Source of the DNA: Clostridia bacterium
Lineage (GTDB): Bacteria; Bacillota; Clostridia; Acetivibrionales; DSM-2933
Reading direction: 5' to 3'
Assembly: GCA_026416815.1 (NCBI GenBank)
Contig: JAOAEJ010000034.1
Coordinates: 1 to 54,233, forward strand
DNA: 54,233 nt
Below, piece by piece: positions 27,270 through 37,049 of the stretch (position 1 is the first letter of the stretch; the number at the start of each line of letters is the position of its first letter). The notes below the pieces were generated by a model. The model had not been told where the DNA came from and did no database searches. It was given only the letters and a program-made list of their open reading frames with translations. A program made the position numbers and the translations under genes.

Positions 27270-27722
27270 TTAGTTACTGGAATTAGCAAGTTTTTGATCT
27301 TCAAGGGACAGTATGTTTACCAAATCAAGTATTAGAACTATTTTATCATCTCTTTTTGCTACACCACCTAGGTACTTTCTATCAAATCCGGCAATAACTT
27401 CCGGTGTACTTTCAATGTTGCTGTCATCAAAAGTAATAATCTCATTAACCTCATCCACAATAAAGCCGACCATTACGGACTTTTCTTTGACAATTATTAT
27501 TTTTGTGCTGTCATCAAATTCCATGGTAGGGAGGTTGAATTTCTTCCTCAAATTAAATACTGTGTACACTTTTCCACGTAAGTTTATCAGACCCTCAACA
27601 TAATCAGGGGTATTGGGTACCTTGAAAATTTCCATAGGCTTTTCAATTGAATTAACCTGATTTATATCGATACCAAAATCTTCGTCGTTTACTTTGAAGA
27701 TAACCAACTGACGGCTAGCCAT
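27270..27722 (-). CDS. cheW: Chemotaxis coupling protein CheW
   Basis: A 150-residue single CheW (SH3-like) domain protein that couples chemoreceptors to CheA. The signature IDINQVNSIEKPMEIFKVP, the GLINLRGKVYTVFNLRKKF loop and VDEVNEI are present. It is an orphan gene, not in a che operon, but lies near the chemoreceptor at 23712. Start ATG with GGGAGGG seven bases upstream. Confidence 0.95.
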   Translation of the reverse strand: MASRQLVIFKVNDEDFGIDINQVNSIEKPMEIFKVPNTPDYVEGLINLRGKVYTVFNLRKKFNLPTMEFDDSTKIIIVKEKSVMVGFIVDEVNEIITFDDSNIESTPEVIAGFDRKYLGGVAKRDDKIVLILDLVNILSLEDQKLANSSN

Positions 27723-27862
27723 AATAATTCCCTCCCAAGAGAATAATAGTGTCGAAAATAATTAAGAAATGTCATTTGCATTAATTATATCAATTATTGT
27801 GTCAGACGGCAACCTGTATTTGAATTTATTCAAATAAAAATATGTTTAAATTATCATAAACT

Positions 27863-28378
27863 TCATTTTTCGGCGAAAATAATTGAAGATATATCCGACC
27901 AATGTTCTTTGAGAAGGTTTTGATATTTCTTATAAAACATGTCTCTGTGTTGCTTTTCCCAATCACCTAAACTTGAAAGAAATTTTTTTGTCTCGTTATC
28001 ATTTACTAAGTTAACTGCGTTTTTATAAAACAACGCAAAATCGCTTTCAATAAGATAAGCCATCCTAATGATTGAGAGATCGGAAATAGGGTTTTCGTAG
28101 CTATCGGCTAAAAATGAGTTATCCGCAAGGATATGAGGGTCTCTTGCTGCAGAGCTGTTGTCTACAACCCATGAAACCGATAACGGCGGCTCGGTAAAGC
28201 CTAGTTGGTCAAATTTGGCCTTTAAAACGTTATAGTGCTGCCTTTCGGTCTCGACTAGCTCTATAAAAAGCTCTTTTGTTGAAGGACATTTCACTTTATC
28301 TATATAGTAACTATAAAAGTCTCCAGCATCCTTTTCCATCCTTATAGCAAACTTAAGTATACTTTCAATCTTGTTCAA
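27863..28378 (-). CDS. Ferritin-like (rubrerythrin-type) diiron protein
   Basis: The frame is open further upstream, but GGAGGTG lies eight bases before a TTG at 28378, giving 171 residues starting LNKIESILKFAIRMEKDAG. A four-helix ferritin-like fold is evident, with Glu in RMEKDAGDFY, ETERQH (ExxH) near 53, IESDFALFYKNAV and EKQH (ExxH) near 147. These residues would bind a diiron centre. There is no rubredoxin domain. It probably has a role in peroxide reduction or oxidative-stress protection, as in related clostridial proteins. It is the gene after the Fe-S aldo/keto reductase but separated from it by a terminator. Confidence 0.8.
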   Translation of the reverse strand: MNKIESILKFAIRMEKDAGDFYSYYIDKVKCPSTKELFIELVETERQHYNVLKAKFDQLGFTEPPLSVSWVVDNSSAARDPHILADNSFLADSYENPISDLSIIRMAYLIESDFALFYKNAVNLVNDNETKKFLSSLGDWEKQHRDMFYKKYQNLLKEHWSDISSIIFAEK

Positions 28379-28430
28379 AACACAAACACCTCCGGGAATA
28401 TTTATACCCTGGTGAAAACTGAATAAACAA

Positions 28431-28461
28431 ATACCCGAATTTAAAAGATTAATTCGGGTAT
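28431..28461 (-). terminator. Terminator after the aldo/keto reductase gene
   Basis: ATACCCGAATT (28431-28441) pairs with AATTCGGGTAT (28451-28461); a TTGTTTATTC tail follows in the minus direction. Confidence 0.75.
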
Positions 28462-28467
28462 GTAGAC

Positions 28468-29550
28468 TTACCAGCTTGAAATTTCCTTCAGTCTTTGGGT
28501 TATTGGGAGGTGCTGTGTGCACTTGGATTCACAATACCCACAATCTATACATTTACTTGCTGTTTCGGTAGTCATCTCCCAGTGCCATTTGAGCCAATCC
28601 AGACCCTTATGTACATCACCAAGGATTTTTTGGTTATATGCAATCATATGCTTTGAGATTTCAATCTCTTGCGGGCACTTTTCACAATATCTACAGCCGG
28701 TACAGAGGGCATCCATGGACGCAGAAAGTCTATTTTCTATTTCACTTAGCTTTTCTTCTGAAAATTCTTTTATCTTATATCCTACACGGGTATTCTCTAT
28801 AACCTGTTCAATACTTCCCATGCCTGCCAGTACAGTGGTTATTTCCTTATGTGAGCCATTAAATCTGAGAGCGGCTTCTACAACAGATTGGTCATCAGTC
28901 CCTCTTATAAAATCAAAATAGTCAGCTTTCTGAGGAATTAGGCCTCCACTTAAAGGATTCATGGTTGCTACTCCCAAACCGTGTTCGTAAGCAGCTTTTA
29001 ACCCTTTCTGCCTGTAGGGGAAATTTAAAATATTATAGCCGAGAGTAATACCTTCAAAGCATCCTTCCTGTACTATTTGTTCAATTTCATCGCCATTGCA
29101 ATGGGTGGAAAATACCAGGTGCTCTATAAGTCCTTCTTCCTTAGCTCTAAGTGCTGTTTCGTAAGCCCCACCTTTGGACATACGTTTTTTGTAATCATCC
29201 ATGGACATTATACACCATATATGAAAGAAGTTTATTTTTTGCAGCCCAAGCCTCTTAAGAGATCTTTCAAGATTTGCCCTAAGCTTCGATCCATCCAGTT
29301 CGCTGGATTTTGTGGAAACATAGAATTCACCGGGCATATCTTTTAGCGAGTATCCCATGATTTCTTCACTTTGGTCATCACAATAAAAGGGAGCAGTATC
29401 AAAATAGTTTACACCTAGTTCATTTGCCTTTCTAACAATCTGTGCACATTTATCAAAATCATATTTATCTCCGCTTTTTTCAAACCTCATACCGCCAAAA
29501 CCAATCACCGATATCTTTTTACCTGTTTTTCCATAGTCTTTGTAAAGCAT
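28468..29550 (-). CDS. Aldo/keto reductase with C-terminal 4Fe-4S domain
   Basis: A 360-residue oxidoreductase. The TIM barrel carries the AKR catalytic set: Asp and Tyr in NYFDTAPFY (about 48-56), Lys in YVSTKSSE and His in NFFHIW. The C-terminal domain has two clusters of Cys, CTGCRYCEKCPQ (about 290) and CIDCGYCESKCTQ (about 337), for two 4Fe-4S centres. This architecture is common in anaerobic clostridia and may couple ferredoxin-type electrons to carbonyl reduction. Substrate unknown. Start: ATG with GGAGG about ten bases upstream. Confidence 0.9.
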   Translation of the reverse strand: MLYKDYGKTGKKISVIGFGGMRFEKSGDKYDFDKCAQIVRKANELGVNYFDTAPFYCDDQSEEIMGYSLKDMPGEFYVSTKSSELDGSKLRANLERSLKRLGLQKINFFHIWCIMSMDDYKKRMSKGGAYETALRAKEEGLIEHLVFSTHCNGDEIEQIVQEGCFEGITLGYNILNFPYRQKGLKAAYEHGLGVATMNPLSGGLIPQKADYFDFIRGTDDQSVVEAALRFNGSHKEITTVLAGMGSIEQVIENTRVGYKIKEFSEEKLSEIENRLSASMDALCTGCRYCEKCPQEIEISKHMIAYNQKILGDVHKGLDWLKWHWEMTTETASKCIDCGYCESKCTQHLPITQRLKEISSW

Positions 29551-29715
29551 GTTTTATGTACCTCCGTTTAAGTAAGGCTGATATATATTGTTTTTATATA
29601 TTACATAGCAGTAGAGGCTAGGTAACCCCGCCTCTACAAAATTATATTACATAAACCAGACTATAATTCATATATATTTTAATTGAGTTAGAGATGTATA
29701 TGTCTCACTAAACTA

Positions 29716-30918
29716 CTAGGACCTATAGCTTCCGTTTATTTTTACATAATCGTAGGAGAAATCACATGTCCACATTCTATCGGAGTAATTTCCACGTTTA
29801 ATGTTAATCTTTATTTTAACTTCATTTGCACTTAGTATCTTTTTTGCTGCATTTTCATCGAAGTTTAGTGCTGTCCCATTGCGACACACCATCAGATCTC
29901 CAATATAAATATCTACAAGGTTTGGGTCAAATTCAGCCCCTGAGTATCCGGCAGCCGTAATAATTCTTCCCCAGTTTGCATCGTGGCCGAAGATAGCGGT
30001 TTTTACGAGAGGGGATTTTGCAATAGCACATACTATTTTATAAGCATCTTCCTCATCAAGAGCACCTTCAGCTATAATTTCAACCAGCTTTGTTGCTCCT
30101 TCACCGTCTTTGGCAATCATGCGGGCAAGAGAAGTACAGACCAATTCCAGAGCGTCCCTGAATTTAGAATATTCAAAGTCCTCTTTTACTATACCCGAGT
30201 TATCAGCCTCTCCGTTGGCAAGCATAAGCACCATATCGCAAACGCTGGTATCTCCATCTACTGAAACCCTGTTAAATGTGTGCTTAACAACATCTTTGAG
30301 AGCTTTATCCAACAGTCCGCGGGATATGTTTGCGTCGGTTGTTATTATTCCGATCATAGTTGCCATGTTAGGATGAATCATACCTGAACCTTTAGCCATG
30401 CCGGCGATACGAACAGTTTCCCCTTGGATCTCGAGTTCAACAACTATTTCCTTTGGCACCAGGTCGGTGGTCATAATAGCTTCCTCAGCGTCATGACCGC
30501 CTTCAGTACTAAGGACGGCTACTGCATTTCTTATACCTGAACGTACTGATGGCATATTCAATTGCATGCCGATTACTCCGGTTGAGTTGACAAGGACCTC
30601 CTCAGGCTTGCATTGTAGAAGCTGGGCCGCAAGTGAGGTCATTTCTTTAGCGTCGGTATATCCCTGTTCACCTACACAAGCGTTGGCATTTCCACTGTTT
30701 ACAACTATAGCTCGGGCATAACCTGTTTTTATATGTTCCATTGTTAATTGAAGTGAATGACCTTTAACTCTATTAGTAGTAAAAACTCCTGCTGCTACAG
30801 CTGTGTCATTAGAGCAAACAATCGCCAAGTCTTTTTTGTTATTTTTCTTAATGCCGCAGGCTACTCCAGCTGCTTTAAATCCTTTAGGGGCGGTAATACC
30901 GCCTTCTATAATATTCAT
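29716..30918 (-). CDS. argJ: Bifunctional ornithine acetyltransferase / N-acetylglutamate synthase
   Basis: ArgJ transfers the acetyl group from N-acetylornithine to glutamate in the cyclic arginine pathway and, when bifunctional, also uses acetyl-CoA. The true start is ATG 30918 (MNIIEGGITAPKGFKA), behind AGAGGTG, giving 400 residues. The autocleavage site is in HPNMATMIG, with Thr187 as nucleophile of the beta chain; GSGM and NRVSVDGDTSVCDM are typical. It stands alone: argC, argB, argD and argF are not in the window. No ARG-box palindrome is clear upstream. Confidence 0.95.
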   Translation of the reverse strand: MNIIEGGITAPKGFKAAGVACGIKKNNKKDLAIVCSNDTAVAAGVFTTNRVKGHSLQLTMEHIKTGYARAIVVNSGNANACVGEQGYTDAKEMTSLAAQLLQCKPEEVLVNSTGVIGMQLNMPSVRSGIRNAVAVLSTEGGHDAEEAIMTTDLVPKEIVVELEIQGETVRIAGMAKGSGMIHPNMATMIGIITTDANISRGLLDKALKDVVKHTFNRVSVDGDTSVCDMVLMLANGEADNSGIVKEDFEYSKFRDALELVCTSLARMIAKDGEGATKLVEIIAEGALDEEDAYKIVCAIAKSPLVKTAIFGHDANWGRIITAAGYSGAEFDPNLVDIYIGDLMVCRNGTALNFDENAAKKILSANEVKIKINIKRGNYSDRMWTCDFSYDYVKINGSYRS

Positions 30919-31241
30919 ATTATCACCTCTGCAGTTATTATTGAGAAAATAATTGTAAGCAAATATTATGTACTTAATATGTCCATCCAGTAACATAAAA
31001 AGAACTACCGTATTGGTAATAAGCTTTGATTCTTTAGAATCAAAGCTTTGAACATTTAGATTATACAGAATTACTTAAGCTTATACAATAAAATTTTAAT
31101 ATACTTTGCTTATCTATATAGGTTGCGATAATAATATTGCAAGGAAAAATTTGATTACCGCAATATAACCTAGTGTAACAAATTGCAAAAAAGATTTAGG
31201 GGAACTTCGTTATAGATTCTTTTTTGCAATTTATATAGATG
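30919..31241. other. Gap with two hairpins between sensor kinase and argJ
   Basis: It holds a terminator for the sensor kinase gene (31182-31194 with 31218-31230, ATTGCAAAAAAGA type) and a 12-bp hairpin with a TTTA loop (31021-31048, AAGCTTTGATTC) that would be in the argJ leader or just before its promoter. A weaker ATATTGC/GCAATAT pair lies at about 31135-31166. No reading frame is supported. Confidence 0.6.
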
Positions 31242-33431
31242 TTAATGAAAGGGGATAAGGGAAACCGGTAGTTCAATTGTAAATTTTGTCCCTAATCCAG
31301 GGGTACTTTCTACCGATATACTACCTTTATGCTGTTTGATAATTTTGTATGACACCGATAGACCGAGCCCGATACCAACACTAACACCTTTTGTGGTAAA
31401 GCCTGGGTCGAAAATTTTGGATATATTTTCAGGTGAGATTCCCACACCTGTGTCAGCAATACTTACATAAATATTATTATGCCTACACTCCGTATATATT
31501 GTTATCTCACCTTTATCCCTGATTGCCTGCACAGAATTCATTATAATATTATAAAATACCTGGTTAAGCTGTTTGGGATAGCAGGCAATGACTGGAATGT
31601 TAGTATAATTTCGTATAACCTCAATTCTATTAAGCATCTGATTATTTAATAGTAATATTGCACTGTCAATACACTCATTTATATCGGCCTCTTTGTAGTC
31701 GGATTCATCCAATCGTGCAAAGTTTATCAGTCCCTTTACTGTCTTAATAAGCCTGTCCAACGCCGCAAGAGTTATTTTGTTCATAGATATAACCGATTCT
31801 TTATAAGCAGCTATAGCTACCTTATCTTCGGTATCTAATGCCTCCAAAAGTGTGGAATTTAACTGTACATTGGATTTTATAGACGCAAGAGGAGTATTGA
31901 GTTCATGTGCTATACCTGCGATAAGGTATCCCATAGCAGCCATTTTTTCCGATTGGACCAGCTGTTCCTGGGTCTCACGAAGAGTTTCCATTGTTGCTGT
32001 CATTTGTTCATTTAAAGCCGTAAGCTCTTCGTTTAAAGCAGAAAGCTCAGAGTTAGCATCTTCCAATTCTTCTGTCCTTTTAGCCACACGCTTTTCAAGA
32101 GAATTATTTAATTCTGCGATTTCATCCCGCGACTTTTTAACTTCATCCCACATGCTTTTTAAGGAAATATTTTTATCCTCAAGTTCTTTAGAATATTCGA
32201 GCAGCTTGTTGTGTGAGTTTATAAGGTGGAAACCTAAAGACAAAATAAGAGTAATGATGAGCAAGAATACTCCCCAATGGTATAGTAACCTATCCCATGG
32301 AAGGGTGTGGGTAAGTCCGTTGAAAATATCTACAATTCCGAAAGCAGAAGCAAAAAGTCCTCCTATAGTAAGAGTTTTTGCTGCCGGATCTCCTTCGGTA
32401 ATGCTTTTCAGTGTTGCAATACTGGTAATGGCTATTGAAACTATAAATAGAACAAGAAAGGCTTTATAGCTAAAATAGATAGAGGTTAAACCCGTTATAC
32501 TCAGTGAAAAAACTGTAACAGCATGTATTGCATATATGTATGAGAAACGTGTCAGTATAGGAGCATACTTATTATGCAGATAGCGTCCCGCGAAAGCATT
32601 TATCCCTACAGGTGTTAAGTAAAGACTCATAGCGGATATATACATCCATACAAGCTCATTATTGTAAAAGAGGTTTTTAATGGATGTACCTGAGATTATA
32701 AAGCCGCTGGAACATAGCGAATAGAATCCAAGGAAGGCGTAGAGTTTGAAATCCTTTTGTCTGTAAAAAATATATACTAATATTGCGCTTATACCGATAA
32801 AAATAAATATTATACCAAAAGCTATATACTCAATATCACGTTTTTGACTCTTGCTAAAAAAATTATCATATGAGCCTGCTTCAATGCCATCCCATGATGA
32901 TAGGTCTTTGGAGGAACTGATATAAAACTTAAGGTACAAAAACCTGCCTTCATAATTTGAAGGCAGACGTATTACATCGAAATAGTCCATCGGCTTTGTG
33001 TAGCTCATACCTTGCTCAGTTCCGGACTTGAACAGCAGCTTACTTTCCATATAGATTTCATAGGCTTGGGGGGTATATCTCACAAGAAGCCCAGGAGCCT
33101 GCAGGCTTTTCTCCGAAAGCCTAACCCTTAGCCAAACCTGTTTTTCGCCTTTATATTCACTAAACTCGCTGCCGAGCGTATATGTATTCCAAATATTACC
33201 TTTACTAGTGATTGAAGTCCATAGTGGTAAATTGTTTTCGTCTACAGGGGATTCACCAAGGAGGTACTGCCAACCTTCAGTGAGCTTAACGCTGATATGG
33301 GAACGGTACGATGAGTCGGCTGACGCTGAAACATAAGCAGGAGAAAACAATGCTGTAAGTATACAGCATAAAATAATAATAACGTTTATTTTAAATAGCC
33401 TAATTAGCTTATGTTTGAGTATTGGTATCAT
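31242..33431 (-). CDS. 7TM-DISM-type sensor histidine kinase (copy 1)
   Basis: A 729-residue membrane kinase. A signal or first membrane segment (about 13-33) is followed by an extracellular jelly-roll-like sensor of the 7TMR-DISMED2 kind (about 45-195), seven membrane helices (about 203-405), a coiled coil (about 410-490) rich in Leu-Asn-Glu repeats (SALNEELTALNEQMTAT), HisKA with His509 in GIAHELNTPLAS and an ATPase domain (IIMNSVQAI, DTGVGIS, GIGLGLSVSYKII). No response regulator gene adjoins it. AGGAG lies six bases before the ATG. It is a paralogue of the next gene upstream; ligand unknown, perhaps a carbohydrate as proposed for DISMED2 domains. Confidence 0.88.
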   Translation of the reverse strand: MIPILKHKLIRLFKINVIIILCCILTALFSPAYVSASADSSYRSHISVKLTEGWQYLLGESPVDENNLPLWTSITSKGNIWNTYTLGSEFSEYKGEKQVWLRVRLSEKSLQAPGLLVRYTPQAYEIYMESKLLFKSGTEQGMSYTKPMDYFDVIRLPSNYEGRFLYLKFYISSSKDLSSWDGIEAGSYDNFFSKSQKRDIEYIAFGIIFIFIGISAILVYIFYRQKDFKLYAFLGFYSLCSSGFIISGTSIKNLFYNNELVWMYISAMSLYLTPVGINAFAGRYLHNKYAPILTRFSYIYAIHAVTVFSLSITGLTSIYFSYKAFLVLFIVSIAITSIATLKSITEGDPAAKTLTIGGLFASAFGIVDIFNGLTHTLPWDRLLYHWGVFLLIITLILSLGFHLINSHNKLLEYSKELEDKNISLKSMWDEVKKSRDEIAELNNSLEKRVAKRTEELEDANSELSALNEELTALNEQMTATMETLRETQEQLVQSEKMAAMGYLIAGIAHELNTPLASIKSNVQLNSTLLEALDTEDKVAIAAYKESVISMNKITLAALDRLIKTVKGLINFARLDESDYKEADINECIDSAILLLNNQMLNRIEVIRNYTNIPVIACYPKQLNQVFYNIIMNSVQAIRDKGEITIYTECRHNNIYVSIADTGVGISPENISKIFDPGFTTKGVSVGIGLGLSVSYKIIKQHKGSISVESTPGLGTKFTIELPVSLIPFH

Positions 33432-33472
33432 TTTTTCTCCTAAATCAACGTAGTAAACGTATGTATATAGGC

Positions 33473-33599
33473 AATACTACTTTGTAATTTACCTTAATTA
33501 TGGCAAATTACAAGCTTAATTTGCCGATGAAGAAATAATCAACAACGTTTCTGGGTTGTTATTTCTTCATCATAAATTTCAAAATAACAAAGTAGTACT
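33473..33599. repeat. Nested inverted repeats between the two sensor kinase genes
   Basis: The outer pair, 33473-33490 and 33582-33599 (AATACTACTTTGTAATTT type), encloses GGCAAATTA...TAATTTGCC (33502-33525) and a third stem, 33526-33546 with 33555-33571 (GATGAAGAAATAA type). The total span is about 127 bases, non-coding. It could be a compound terminator for the upstream kinase gene or a small MITE-like insertion. Confidence 0.6.
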
Positions 33600-33695
33600 A
33601 ACTTATAGAGAACGAAGTATAAGCTGTACTGGTTATTATTATACCAGAGTTTCATCTATTTAACAAACAAAACACTTTTATAGTTATCTATATCT

Positions 33696-35861
33696 TTATA
33701 TGCGGGCGGGCAGTTCTATTGTGAATTTTGAACCACAGCCAGGGGTGCTTTCAGCGTATATTTTACCTTTATGCTGTTCGATAATTCTATATGCCACTGA
33801 TAGACCAAGGCCTAAGCCTATACCTACACCCTTTGTAGTAAAGCCCGGATCAAATATTTTCGATAAGTGCATTGAGGCAATTCCAATTCCAGTGTCCTGA
33901 ATAGTTATGTGTATTTTAGAATTTTGATAATAAGTACATATAGTAATTTGGCCTGAACTATTCAGTGCTTGGATTGCATTGGTTAAAATATTAAAAAATA
34001 CCTGGTTTAACTGTTTAGGGTAACAGCTGACATGGGGGAGGCTGCCGTAGTTTTTTACCAACTCAATTTTCAGAGATGGGGGCATTTCTATTTGTGATAT
34101 TGCCGTATCAATGCATTTATTTATATCCGCTTTATGGTAATCGGTTTCATCAAAGCGTGAAAAGTTTGCAAGGTCGGTTACTATCTTTATCAGCCTGTTT
34201 AAAGCAGCAAGAGATATGGTGTTCATTGAAGTGACTGAATCCCTATATGCATTAATGCTTTGTTTATCGTCACTTTCCAATGAATTTAAGAGCATGGTAT
34301 CCAGCTGTACGTTGGATTTTATAGAGGCTAGAGGGGTATTTAGTTCATGAGCTATACCCGATACAAGTGAGCCAATCGCTGCCATCTTTTCCGACTGGGC
34401 GAGCTGACTTTGAGTATCGTAGAGGGCTTCCAGCGTAGCTGTCATTTGTTCGTTTAGAGCTGTAAGCTCTTCATTTAGTGCAGTAAGTTCTTGATTAGCA
34501 TATTCAAGTTGGTCAGTTCTTTCGGCTACACGTCTTTCCAAGGTGTTATTCCATTGAGCAATTTCATCTTTAGAACACTTAACTTCTTTCCACATGTTTT
34601 TTAAGTTGGAGTTCTTTTCCTCAAGTTTTTCGGAATAGTCCCTTAGCTTTAAATGCATACCAATGAAACGGAATGCAAAGGAGAATATAAGTGTCATTAC
34701 AAAAATAAAAATTCCCCAGTGGAAAATGAGTCTGGACAAAGGTAAAATGTGGTATATGCCATTAATAATATCCACAATACCGAAAATTGAGGCAAGAAAA
34801 CCGCCGACTGCAAGTGTATTTCCTTCAGTACTTCCATTCGAAGTGCTTTTCCTTACCGAAAGTATAATGATAATGATAGCAACAGCGCAGGATAAGAGAA
34901 AAATTTTGTAGGTAGAGTAGAGCGGAATAATATTAAGCAAACTCCCTGTGAATATGAAGAGTGCGTGGAGTACATGAGCCTGCCAGATACGCCTTAGAAT
35001 TACGCTATACTTATTCTTTAATTGCTGCTCGACAAACGAACATATTCCTGCAAGCAATAGATAAATACTCATGGCTGAAATATAAAGCCATAACTGAGGG
35101 GAGTTAATAAAAGTAGTCTTTATACTTGTACAAGAAATTAAATATGTACCTGCGCATAGAGAATAAAAACCAAGAGCAGCATAAGCTTTGGTGGTTTTCC
35201 ATCTCAGGAAAATATAAGCTATTATCAAAGCTAATCCCATAAAAATAAATATTGTACTAAAAATTATGTATTCTAGATCATGCTTATGGCTTTTATCGGA
35301 GTACTCGTTATAGGCTCCGAGTTCTGCGCCAGCCCATGTAGATATGGCTTTAATAGAATCAATATGAATCTGAATGGTTAGAAATTTATCTTCAAAATTC
35401 TCAGGAAGCTTAAGTAAGTCAAATGAATCCATTGGCCTTTTTTGAGGTGTAGTAACTTTTGTGCCGTATTCATAGATAAGTTTGTCTGCGAGATATACTT
35501 GGTGGACCTGGTCAAGGCGCTTTATCATCAGAGCAGGGTCTGACAAGATAAAGCTTTTTGGTAGCTTTACCTGTAACCATATATATTTCTGTCCATTGAA
35601 ATCAGGGAATGAAGAACCCATTGTATACGGTTTCCAGCCGCTGCTTTCAGTCACCAGCCATAAAGGCGCATTGTTTTTATCTACCGGTAATTCACCAAAG
35701 CGGTAGTGCCAGCCTTCAGTAATTTCCATAGTACCCCCAGGGGCAGCCGGAGAGTCAGGTTGAGCCCAGACAAAAGTAGGAAATATGAAAACAGTACAAA
35801 GGCAGCATAGTAAAGTAATAATGCTAATTTTTATTATACTAAAGTAAGATGTTGAATTCAT
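33696..35861 (-). CDS. 7TM-DISM-type sensor histidine kinase (copy 2)
   Basis: A 721-residue paralogue of the preceding kinase with the same order: signal or TM (about 11-33), DISMED2-like sensor (about 44-190), seven TMs (about 197-400), coiled coil, HisKA with His505 (GIAHELNTPLAS) and ATPase domain (ILTNAIQAL, DTGIGI, GLGLGLSVAYRII). The shared kinase halves are far more alike than the extracellular halves, which suggests duplication followed by divergence in what is sensed. AGGAG lies seven bases before the ATG. No partner regulator is adjacent. Confidence 0.88.
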   Translation of the reverse strand: MNSTSYFSIIKISIITLLCCLCTVFIFPTFVWAQPDSPAAPGGTMEITEGWHYRFGELPVDKNNAPLWLVTESSGWKPYTMGSSFPDFNGQKYIWLQVKLPKSFILSDPALMIKRLDQVHQVYLADKLIYEYGTKVTTPQKRPMDSFDLLKLPENFEDKFLTIQIHIDSIKAISTWAGAELGAYNEYSDKSHKHDLEYIIFSTIFIFMGLALIIAYIFLRWKTTKAYAALGFYSLCAGTYLISCTSIKTTFINSPQLWLYISAMSIYLLLAGICSFVEQQLKNKYSVILRRIWQAHVLHALFIFTGSLLNIIPLYSTYKIFLLSCAVAIIIIILSVRKSTSNGSTEGNTLAVGGFLASIFGIVDIINGIYHILPLSRLIFHWGIFIFVMTLIFSFAFRFIGMHLKLRDYSEKLEEKNSNLKNMWKEVKCSKDEIAQWNNTLERRVAERTDQLEYANQELTALNEELTALNEQMTATLEALYDTQSQLAQSEKMAAIGSLVSGIAHELNTPLASIKSNVQLDTMLLNSLESDDKQSINAYRDSVTSMNTISLAALNRLIKIVTDLANFSRFDETDYHKADINKCIDTAISQIEMPPSLKIELVKNYGSLPHVSCYPKQLNQVFFNILTNAIQALNSSGQITICTYYQNSKIHITIQDTGIGIASMHLSKIFDPGFTTKGVGIGLGLGLSVAYRIIEQHKGKIYAESTPGCGSKFTIELPARI

Positions 35862-36059
35862 CTAAATTCTCCTGGACTTTTAACAACGAAATAGGACTAT
35901 TTTAGGTAAAGCTATAATATAAATCTATATTTAATAATTATACCAGAGTTTAACCCGGCTAACAAATAGATAAATAACAAATTATTTATACATTTTAACA
36001 AATCACCTGCAGGATACATATTTATAACGAGGGGAGATTTTTATTAGAAGGTAATCTGT

Positions 36060-36983
36060 ATGGCCTTTAGACCACAAATCTTACGTAATGGAGATACAGT
36101 CGGGGTAGTAACACTCGGGAGTCCCTTGGATTCGCGTATCATAAATTCTAGGGTTGATTTTTTAAGAAGAATCGGCTTTAATGTGATTTTAGGTAGGTAT
36201 ACATACTCTTATGCGGGATATCTTGCAGCTTCCGATCAAGAAAGGGCGGATGATTTGATGAGTATGTTCAGAAATACCGAAGTAAAGGCCATCATACCTT
36301 CAAGAGGTGGTGTAGGCGTTGCCGGTATTTTACCCTATCTTGACTATAATGTTATAAGGCAAAATCCCAAAATAGTTACGGGATACAGCGACGTGACCAT
36401 TTTATTAAACACACTTTACCAGTTTGCTGACTTGATAACCTTTCACAGTTTATTGCTAATAGATTTCAAGCCCGAAACACCTGCATATAATTTTAATCAG
36501 TTTTTCACGGCGGTGTCTACACTGCTTGCCCCAAGAGAAATACAAAACCCTCCAGGTACACCGCTTATCAGCCGGGTAGCCGGTAATGTGACAGGTCCTG
36601 TAGTAGGTGGCAACCTTACATCATTTATGGACACTTTGGGAACTCCCTTTGAGATAGATACAAGAGGAAGGATTTTATTAATTGAAGAAACACACGAGCC
36701 TGTAAATACCGTGTACAGATATATTAGCCATCTGATTATGGCGGGAAAGTTCAGGGATTGTATCGGCGTTGTTATGGGTGAGTGTACAGGTTGCGAACCG
36801 GCCTACGGTGAGTATTATGAAGACCTGATAAATGAAGTTATAGTACCACTGGGTAAGCCGTTGATGACAAATCTGGCAACAGCACATGGTACATTTAAGG
36901 CTGCTGTACCCATAGGTGCTACAGTGAACTTGAACACCGAGAATAATACTTTAACAGTGCTTGAGCCTACGGTAAGTCTTTAG
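36060..36983 (+). CDS. S66-family LD-carboxypeptidase (LdcA/MccF-like)
   Basis: A 307-residue serine peptidase of clan SS, which trims the terminal D-Ala from tetrapeptides in murein recycling or detoxifies microcin C-like adenylates. The catalytic set is visible: Ser110 in TGYSDVT, Glu209/210 in LLIEETHEP and His276 in TAHGTFKAAVPIG. The SRGGVGV motif (81-87) is also typical. No signal peptide, so it is cytosolic. Start: ATG with AAGG about eight bases upstream. The family is certain; LD-carboxypeptidase versus MccF-type is not. Confidence 0.88.
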   Translation: MAFRPQILRNGDTVGVVTLGSPLDSRIINSRVDFLRRIGFNVILGRYTYSYAGYLAASDQERADDLMSMFRNTEVKAIIPSRGGVGVAGILPYLDYNVIRQNPKIVTGYSDVTILLNTLYQFADLITFHSLLLIDFKPETPAYNFNQFFTAVSTLLAPREIQNPPGTPLISRVAGNVTGPVVGGNLTSFMDTLGTPFEIDTRGRILLIEETHEPVNTVYRYISHLIMAGKFRDCIGVVMGECTGCEPAYGEYYEDLINEVIVPLGKPLMTNLATAHGTFKAAVPIGATVNLNTENNTLTVLEPTVSL

Positions 36984-37000
36984 AAAAAAATTTGAGGCCC

Positions 37001-37029
37001 TTGACACAGTAAGTTGTTTACTATATCAT
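37001..37029 (+). promoter_or_regulatory. Promoter of the valS T-box transcript
   Basis: A perfect -35 (TTGACA, 37001-37006) and a -10 (TATCAT, 37024-37029) are 17 bases apart, placing the RNA start about 37036. Confidence 0.75.
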
Positions 37030-37049
37030 TTTATAATAATATTCATAAA

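Noticed and set aside
31852..32469. 205-codon plus-strand frame opposite sensor kinase 1
   Set aside because: It is a Ser-rich shadow of the kinase coding strand; the kinase motifs on the minus strand are unambiguous.
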